Assembly: GCA_014218235.1 (NCBI GenBank)
Contig: CM024760.1
Span: 144,661,245-144,725,244, forward strand
Source: Colocasia esculenta
Taxonomy: Eukaryota; Streptophyta; Magnoliopsida; Alismatales; Araceae
Direction: 5' to 3'
Length of the DNA: 64,000 nt
Every line of letters starts with the position of its first letter. The stretch's first letter is position 1. The notes beneath the pieces are model-generated. The model saw only the letters and a list, made by a program, of their open reading frames with translations. It made no database searches and was not told where the DNA came from. Position numbers and translations under genes: made by a program. Shown here one piece after another: positions 57,101 through 64,000 of the stretch.

Positions 57101-60037
57101 AGCCTAACTATCATCAGTATTTCCCACAAAAATTTCATAGCATGGGGTTTAGTATACATAGAAATCAAGAATTTCAAAGAGGGTTCGGGGTCATGGTGTT
57201 TACAGAACTTTGAAAATTAAGAACAAAAGATTTCTTAATGGAAAAATATGAGACAAGAGGGCTTTGAATCCTGAGGTTTAGATCAAACTACAGATGAAAT
57301 TGATTTAGTTTTGCTCGTGAGAATGCCTACCTTTGATCGTTTTCCTCTTCTAGGGCTAGAACTTGAAGAACTCGGTTGAAGCTTTGATGAAGCCTCCTTC
57401 CCATGAATTCTCCTCCTCCTTGGCCTCCTCTCTACGTCCTAAAACCCTTGGCAATGAGCTAGGGCCGGCCATGGAGCTTTAAGAGAGTATTTATGTCTCT
57501 TGGGTTTCTATTTCCTAATAGGACTCTAATTACCATTAAATTTTGGGATTTCCTATTTCTTTCACCCTTTCCAAGCTTGAGAACTTCTAATTGGGTTAGG
57601 ATGGGAGCTAAATTGTGGCCAAGCTACTAGGGTAGGTTTAAGAATCCAAATCCAACTCAAACTTCTTATTTAATGCATTAAATATCTCTTTTCTATTTAA
57701 GTAATAATTAAGTTACGAATTTAAGGTATTTTCCTATTATTCCCCTTTTAAAAATTCCTATTTTGGCCCACTAATTTCTAATGGGTCCATTTAACAAAGT
57801 CCATTACTTATTTTCTTTTAATGAGTTTTATTTAATTCTCTTTTATTTGATTTTCTAATTGTTTTTATTTTTATTATTATTAAATTTTTATTTTTTTGAA
57901 AAATCCATGTTGCTACATCAACGCCTGAAGAGGCTGGTACACGACGTACCACAACACACCCACGAAGGGTAAGGGTACCTACCACCACTTGGTACCACCA
58001 CGGAGCTACAACCACAATAGTAAAACCTCAACCAGGAAGTCACTACACACAAGCCACAACCAATGGTAAAGCACGAATCAGAAAGGAATGACACCACGAC
58101 ACGGGAACAGACTACTGGTTCATGATGCCAATATCCAATCCGGACAACACAGCACAAGAATTACCTCTCAGTCTCCTAGCCACGGACACTCCAGTCCAGC
58201 TACTGCTCCACAAACACATAGAGTAAGCCAACCAACAGTGGAGACCAACCAACACCACACTTGTAGACCACACAACTGCAGGCCCATGCCTAGCACCTTT
58301 AGGGACTCTGGCCTAAGCTCCATAAGGTGAGGCACTGGAAAATAGGACTAGTTGGGACCCAGTACATCTACTGGTGTCCGTACCCCCAACCACGAGCGCG
58401 CTACAAGTGACCGCACACCCACAAACACGAGTCGCTGCCTACTGTCGTCTTTCCCTCAGCCAGACGTACAACTCAAACACATGAGTGAGGGTGTCTAGGA
58501 AGACGACACAGACCTCAATGGTACACACAGTACTGGGACACGCCCCGAGCACAACGTGCCTGGCTCACATAGAACCTGGGGTACCTGACTGAAGAGGCAT
58601 TCCGGAATAGGTGCCGAACCACCAAACTCGGCTAACATACAAACCACGATACACGCTTAAACAATTGTTATTTATAACTACGTTACACATGCAATATAAT
58701 TAGTTCGTCACCGGTCACCATGTGACCTCCAAGCAACACATAAACACCTAATAACATTGCCTATCATTGGTCATCTCATGACCTCCATAGCAACACACTA
58801 AACCATAATGCACATTAATCACATAATTAACTTAACTTACTAACCATTCATAATCTAAATCACTAAGCCTATACATGCTTTACTAATTATGGAGACAACT
58901 TAAACACCTTAACAACATATTAGAAAACCAGGGCTAGGTCAATACCAGACCATCACAGCCCAACCATCACAAACACACATCGAAAGCCAAATCGCGACGA
59001 ACACAGACGTCGCCTTTAAGAACGCGACGACCTACCCCGACGCAATTCAAAGCCTAATGCGATAGGGCCCAGTTTCGCGACCATATCATGACGGCCTGAT
59101 ACGTCGCCTTCAGGAAAAATGGTCAACACTGACAGACAAAGAGAAAATCGTGACGCAACGATATGTCGCGATAAAGACCACACTAACCCATACACAAAAT
59201 CGCGACGGATCACACCAACGCGTTCAACAAGAATGTGGCGGGTCAAGTGGTCGCGTCCAGACCAGCCGATCCAACCCAATTGGAACACATGAACGTGACG
59301 GTCCAAGGCGTCACGTTCCAAACCAAAATGCGACGGTTCAGTTCATCGCCTTCTCAGGCAGGCTGCTGAACCCTCATTCCTCCTCTAGAAACCCATTCCA
59401 CACACCATACCATTCATACATAAGCTTATAAAATGGAAGCTAAACTACCACATGCCATTCTATCATGCTTTAAAAGATGTAAGCCAATTAAATAACATAA
59501 AATAAAAGAGGAAGTCTCCCTACCAACTTGGAGAGCCCGTAAAACGTGAAGAACACCACACCACCGGCGTACCCACGCTCCGGGCACCCTCCTCGCATGG
59601 AAACCGTGCCGCATGAACCTCTTGAAAGTCAAAATCGCCAAAACGCCGCACAACAACCCCCCCCTCACGCCGAACAAAGCTCCTCTGCTCTGTCTGGCCA
59701 AAATAGAGCAATTAAACACTCAGTCAAAATCGCGACGGAGGCAGACGTCGCATTTAAAACACCTTAAACGCGATAGACCTGACCGTCGCCAATCGCGCCG
59801 CGCACCAAAAAGGCGGTTGGTGAATCGCGATGTAGGAAGCTATCGCGTTCAAAACGCGATGACACACCCCGTCGCCTTCTTCACCAGAAAACCTGCGGGC
59901 TAAATAGGCTGAGAGCTAAAGCCCACAATGCCCACACAAGGCACAAAGGCCACGAACAAGGCTCTATGACCCCACATTGGTCATGAGCACCACACTCACA
60001 ACCCGTTAAACTGGATTCGAACGATCGCGCCGTTACA
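54130..60037 (-). mobile_element. Solo LTR D, interrupted by solo LTR B
   Basis: It starts TGCGATGGCTCTG and ends CGCCGTTACA in + orientation. Target copies are ATAGT (54125-54129) and ATAGC (60038-60042), one mismatch. Many segments match the chromovirus LTR: GGAGACCAACCAACACCAC, GGCACTGGAAAATAGGACTA and GACGTACAACTC. Without B its length is about 2.96 kb, longer than that LTR (2124 bp), so it is a related family. AACGCGACGG motifs recur at 58990-59345 and 59725-59880. Confidence 0.82.
54975..57917 (-). mobile_element. Solo LTR B with TCAAC target duplication
   Basis: 2943 bp, same family as A: starts TGTCACGCCCCGACGCGG and ends GTTGCTACA in + orientation. Perfect TCAAC duplications are at 54970-54974 and 57918-57922. 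CGCGACGG motifs are at 56587-56745. It lies inside solo LTR D. Confidence 0.94.
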
Positions 60038-60042
60038 ATAGC

Positions 60043-60185
60043 AGATCTCACGACAAAAGTGCTAGCACCTATGTTGTATCAAGAACATATAAAGAACATA
60101 GGCCTGTATATTAATAAGTTATGGTGCATCCATAAAGTGGTAATAAGTCAATCATTCTTTTTCTCCCCCATTTGGACCAAGGAAT
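60043..60185 (+). pseudogene. pol: RNase H C-terminus of copia J, second part
   Basis: The frame continues with ADLTTKVLAPMLYQEHIKNI, the standard copia ending that follows HID-xxx-MIAD. It joins in phase to 54129 when D and one copy of the target duplication are removed. A stop follows near 60186. Confidence 0.8.
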
Positions 60186-60512
60186 AGACATAGAGTGCAG
60201 TCTATTCATATAAATATTTTTTTCATGGTTAGTACCACATAAGGCTCTTTAGTTCAGACGAAGTGGTGGGAGCATATGGAAGGAATCATTTAAAGTGATA
60301 GAATGTGACCGCCATAGTCCTTTTCCATTATGTTTACTAGATTAAAGAATAAATTTTTCTTAACACGAGATGGAGCATATAGGAAGGTTAAGCTCAGTGA
60401 TATTCTTATTTTTTAAAATTGCGTGCATAAAAAACAAAATCTTTCTTTTACCACTAGCCTATTTTTGAAAACCTACTTTATTTTTGATATATGTATATTA
60501 AAATTGTGGGCC
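60186..60512 (+). other. 3' untranslated region of J
   Basis: AT-rich sequence between the pol end and the polypurine tract; nothing else is seen. Confidence 0.6.
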
Positions 60513-60523
60513 AAGTGGGAGAA
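60513..60523 (+). promoter_or_regulatory. Polypurine tract of J
   Basis: AAGTGGGAGAA, the usual plant copia form (CAAGTGGGAGA), immediately before TGTTGATTGG. Confidence 0.85.
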
Positions 60524-60745
60524 TGTTGATTGGGTATTTTTTTTGCTTGAATGGATGGCCCACAATTGAGAATGAAGGATGAAGGGATTTAACTCCTATA
60601 TTTATAGGGATGTTACTCCGATATATTACACCTATATGAAGCTTCCTTCAGTTGCTCATTTGCTTCTTTTGTGGATATTACAAGAGGCTATGAGTCCTTA
60701 TAAGAAGGACCTCTTCTGTAATGGGGATAACACATGTACTGCCCC
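60524..60745 (+). mobile_element. 3' LTR of J, truncated
   Basis: It starts TGTTGATTGG after the polypurine tract. A TATA-like TATATTTATAGGG is at about 60596-60608. 60688-60744 matches 15964-16018 (CTATGAGTCCTTATAA). Beyond about 60745 it no longer matches the J 5' LTR. The two pieces together give a 472-bp LTR. Confidence 0.75.
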
Positions 60746-60861
60746 TCTTCAACCTAGTATGGCCATACCAACCCATGTCGGACCCGAGAGATGTGCTACA
60801 ATGAAAACAAATCCAACTAGTAATGGTACTCGGTTGAGTCATAAACAAATAGGATAGAAAT
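60746..60861. other. Unassigned sequence between J and H
   Basis: 116 bp with no recognised feature. GAAAT (60857-60861) would be one target copy of element H. Confidence 0.5.
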
Positions 60862-62702
60862 TGTAGCAGAAAATAAAACTATCCATCAACTATTTATTCA
60901 ATGCCACAGTCGATGTGCATAAGCACTCGTCGTTAAAAATACCGTACACACAATTTCAAAATAAATACTGCACTCACTCACAAAAAGAGTTTTAAATCAA
61001 GTAGAGTTATGAATACGGGTCGATCCCACAGAGAAGAAATATTTTCAATTAAGCATGAGATGGAAAATTCTTATATTTGAAAGATCCGAATTTTGAGTGA
61101 GATTAAACTAATGAAAAGGAAAATTGCATGAAAATAAACCTATCTAAAGAATATGAGAGGGTTAAAGAAGAGAAATTATAAGGAGATAGAAAGAGAAACA
61201 TAATTTCCAAAATATGGACTTTATTACTAAGAAAGTGGCAAGTACAATTATATGAAAATGAAAATTACAACTTGAAAATAAGAGGATAAGGGAAGCAATA
61301 AGAGCCAAGATGATGAAGAAATGCTTTCGTCCACACCGTGCCAAGCCTTGGAAGATCACCCAGCCTTGGAAATGAAAGCCGCTTTGAGAACATCGAACAA
61401 GAGAACCTCCGCCAAAGAGAGATAAGAGGAGGGAGAGATAGAAGAACAGTGAAAAACAAAATAAAAATAGTGCTAAAAGAGAACTAAAATAACATTCAAA
61501 GGGAGAAGAATTAGGAGACTAGGAAGAAGAGAAAGATGAAGATCAGGAAGAGAGGAAGAACTTTGGTGAAGAGATCAGAGGGAGAAAACATGCTGACGAA
61601 GGTGAAAACGTGGGAAGAACAGAGGGCTGCACGCAGGTGAATAGTAAAAATGGGAAGAATAGAACTTTGAAAAATAGGAAATATCTTGAAAGCGAGAGAG
61701 ATTTAGCTAAAGGCAAAGAAGAAGTTGTAGAAATTTTAAAAACGAAGAACGTTGCTGAAGAAAGCAATATGAAATAAAGAACATAAGTGCATGAAAAAGG
61801 GCAAAAACAATGGAGGGAGACACGGGTTCGCCGATGAACAGTACTGAATGCCCAAAAATTGTGAATATCCCTAGAAAGGAACAGAACTGGCTAAAGAGGA
61901 GAAGAAGAAAATTTAGAACTCAGAAAAATGAACAACTTTTATGAAGAAAGCAGAGGGAGAAGAGGATCAGAAGTGGGAGGAAAGAGAGGGAGCACAGAAA
62001 AACACTGTTTTGCGAATGAAAAGGATAGAACAAGGAAGAACCAGAAATAACTTGAAAACTGTCCAGAATTAGTAGATGATGAAGAAGACGAAATTGAAGA
62101 ATACAAAAAAACAAAGAACTATTGTGAAGGAAGCAAGAGGAGAAGAGGATCATAAGGGGAAGAAAAGTGGTCGGCCTCTCATGTGGTTTATATACCATGC
62201 ACATGGCATCTTTAGATTTGGGCTGGTTTCCTAATCAGAGTAGATCTCTAACTATTTCCTCTCCTAGAACTTCTCTCCAAAATAATGTAATAAAAATTAG
62301 TTTTTTTATCTCTCTTCACACCAAAAAAGGAAGACGGCTGCCTTTGACTTGGTGAAGGGTGAGGGGCGCCCTTGGGCATCATTTGCCTTGATCTCGTGAC
62401 TGTTCTGCCCTTGGTTCTTCTAGAAATTGTCCTTCACGTCCTGCACATACAAAATTTAAATTTAATCTATAAAAAATTATAGTTGTGTGCATAAAAACCA
62501 TGAGTTCTTACAATGGGAAATCAATTCTCATGCCCCTCAACCTCTTTTTATTGAACAATTATCCACAAATTAAGTTAATTTGTATGAAAGGGCCTAATTT
62601 ATGTGAAGTTGAAGTTAACTATTAAATATGCATAAATGTCTAATTGTGTGCACTTAAAGTTATGTATGACATAAATTATCATAGAATTATGAGTACTTAT
62701 CA
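60862..62702 (-). mobile_element. 3' LTR of H
   Basis: In + orientation it runs TGTAGCAGAAAATAA to GAGTACTTATCA, 1841 bp. 61140-62160 is strongly purine-rich on the + strand, with imperfect repeats of the type GAAGNAAGCAGAGGGAGAAG at about 61567, 61938 and 62128. There is no gene; the minus-strand ORFs here follow from the composition. Confidence 0.72.
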
Positions 62703-62715
62703 CACCCCCCAACTT
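62703..62715 (-). promoter_or_regulatory. Polypurine tract of H
   Basis: The - strand reads AGTTGGGGGGTG before TGATAAGTACTC, the LTR start. Confidence 0.8.
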
Positions 62716-63875
62716 ACTCATTGCTAGTCCCATAGCAATGCAAATAAATTAAAATTTAGGACCAACAAGAGTTTGCAAAGTTCATACCTTCATATCCAGC
62801 TTCTTCATAGAATCAACCAAAGATTAGGAATCTGGAAGCATTACTGCACATTAACCTTAGATTGGAAATTAAGGGACATTACAAAGAATGCATCCCAAAG
62901 CCCAGTAGCACTTGTGCAAGTGTCATACTAAATCCACAGCGTAGATAATCACATCCCTCGTTTAATATTCCAAATAGATATCTTCAACTTTGCACCTCCT
63001 AGTTCAGGGCATTAAGCACACTAGCCTTTTGTCTGTCATTTCTCTTTGTCCCTTTTGGGATTTTTTTTTTCTTTTTATACACACGATGCTGCACAACCCT
63101 TCATTGTTTGACACAAACCTCAACTCTTGCCTTAGGAGAAGCAGATCTGGTTACTAAAATCAGGGGCATTTTTCATGGTGTGTTTTTTTTAATTTGCTTT
63201 TGCACTTATTTGATGGATAACTTTGGCAGACAACTTTATCAAAAAAATATCTCTTTCTCAAGAAGTGCAGAGTATCAGACAACATACCTAAAATAATAGA
63301 AGGCTTGTCCCACTCATGTCATTAGTGTGCTGAGCTGAGTGATTTTTTTTTTTCAAAGTGCTAAGGAACTTAAAAGAGCTGCTTAAATAAGTTTTCCATG
63401 GCTAGATTGAATAATTTTTCCATCATCCTTCTCCCCAATCTTTTCTATTCTATGAAAGCATGAATCAAGAAAACTCAGTCGAGGATTTTCATCTTTCTAC
63501 TTTCAATGCAGATTGCAATATGATATGATATGTAGGACATTATGGAAGAACTCCTATCAGGTTGTACTATATGTATCATGAAATATTTTTTTTCTCCCCC
63601 CAACTTGAATGACATTGTCCTCAATGGCATATGTAAGCAATAAAAATAGTAGAGCAATGTCGCAACAAATATTGTTGAGTAGGAAAGAGACAACCTGATA
63701 TGTAGGGTGGACCTCCATCATTGATATAGACGACGACAGCTTCATCTCATGGACTCGATTTGTCTACTAAAAAACACACTAAAAACAAGACATCAAATAA
63801 CAAAAACCTTGGGTTGCCTCCCAGAAGCGCTAAGTTTTTCGTCTTCAGCCAGATGCATGAAAGCTCACGAAGATT
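62716..63875 (-). other. 3' spacer of H
   Basis: Where some Athila-type elements hold an env-like ORF, no coding sequence is recognised here. GGGAGGCAACCC lies near 63820, just after the pol stop. Confidence 0.55.
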
Positions 63876-63998
63876 TTATTCCAGATTGCTTAGAACAATG
63901 GATTCTTTTTGCAACTGAGTACTTTCCAAATAAGGTTTCAATCTTTGACCGTTGACAATGAAAATGTGACCATTTTTAGGATTCAAATTTTTGATGGC
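63876..63998 (-). pseudogene. Integrase C-terminus of H, cut by the window edge
   Basis: The last 40 codons of a pol frame, ending in TAA at 63876. HIFIVNGQRLKPYLE is the characteristic end of gypsy integrases, where the motif is usually F-K-V-N-G-x-R-L-K-x-Y. The rest lies beyond 64000, so integrity cannot be judged. Confidence 0.8.
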
Positions 63999-64000
63999 AC

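Larger units (their letters stand above)
60862..64000 (-). mobile_element. H: 3' part of an Athila-like Ty3/gypsy element
   Basis: On the - strand: integrase C-terminus (63998-63876), a 1.2-kb spacer, polypurine tract, and 3' LTR (62702-60862). The rest lies right of the window. The sequence AGCGCTTCTGGGAGGCAACCC just after the integrase stop resembles the one that follows pol in Athila-type elements, from memory of the family. Confidence 0.7.

Noticed and set aside
60579..60857. 92-aa ORF resembling part of the ORF at 15621-16037
   Set aside because: The shared part is the J LTR sequence CTATGAGTCCTTATAA; it is not a gene.
61162..62204. Several minus-strand ORFs rich in Phe, Leu and Ser in the H LTR
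   Set aside because: They follow from the pyrimidine-rich composition; no domain and no conserved start.
1..64000. Host protein genes, tRNA or rRNA genes
   Set aside because: Every coding stretch with recognisable domains belongs to a retrotransposon; no tRNA cloverleaf or rRNA sequence was seen.

Overview
The window is nuclear DNA of a flowering plant and consists of transposable elements inserted into one another. I recognise no host gene, tRNA, rRNA or CRISPR array. A plant source follows from a Sirevirus-type Ty1/copia element with an env-like ORF, a TAT-type Ty3/gypsy element with two RNase H domains, and a Tekay/Del-type chromovirus. I cannot name the species. All coding regions carry stops or frameshifts, so this looks like silent, methylated, decaying heterochromatin.

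Layout. 1-8202: right part of element T1 (+ strand), which has gag but no pol, with its 3' LTR at 6482-8202. T1 sits inside the 3' LTR of a Tekay/Del-like chromovirus (8203-15963, - strand). That chromovirus interrupts the 5' LTR of an old copia element J (+ strand), whose LTR end and primer-binding site follow at 15964-16286. J's leader (16272-18038) carries two Mutator-like MITEs and another inverted repeat. 18039-51938: a TAT-lineage element E on the - strand. Its 3' LTR is at 18039-19770, followed (in + coordinates) by an antisense intron-containing gene, tandem repeats, integrase, archaeal-type RNase H, RNase H, RT, protease, gag, the primer-binding site and a stub of 5' LTR. E is itself split by solo LTR A (25890-28863), solo LTR F (32521-35349) and a complete Sirevirus G (36722-49792). 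51939-53975: a truncated LTR (C) of a family related to A. 53976-60745: the end of J's pol, its polypurine tract and part of its 3' LTR, interrupted by solo LTR D (54130-60037), which contains solo LTR B (54975-57917). 60862-64000: the 3' end of a further Ty3/gypsy element H (- strand, Athila-like).

Target-site duplications support this order: A TAAGT, B TCAAC and F GACAT are perfect; D and G have one mismatch each. J is the oldest layer. E, D and the chromovirus entered J. G, F, A and C entered E, B entered D, and T1 entered the chromovirus.

The most interesting signals are non-coding. E's LTR has an array of palindromes at exactly 40-bp spacing just upstream of its TATA box, and a second set of stem-loops with a conserved loop and covarying stems in the predicted 5' leader. 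The Sirevirus repeats its LTR palindrome in front of a putative internal promoter and leader intron of the env-like gene. A CGCGACGG-type motif recurs in the LTRs of several families.
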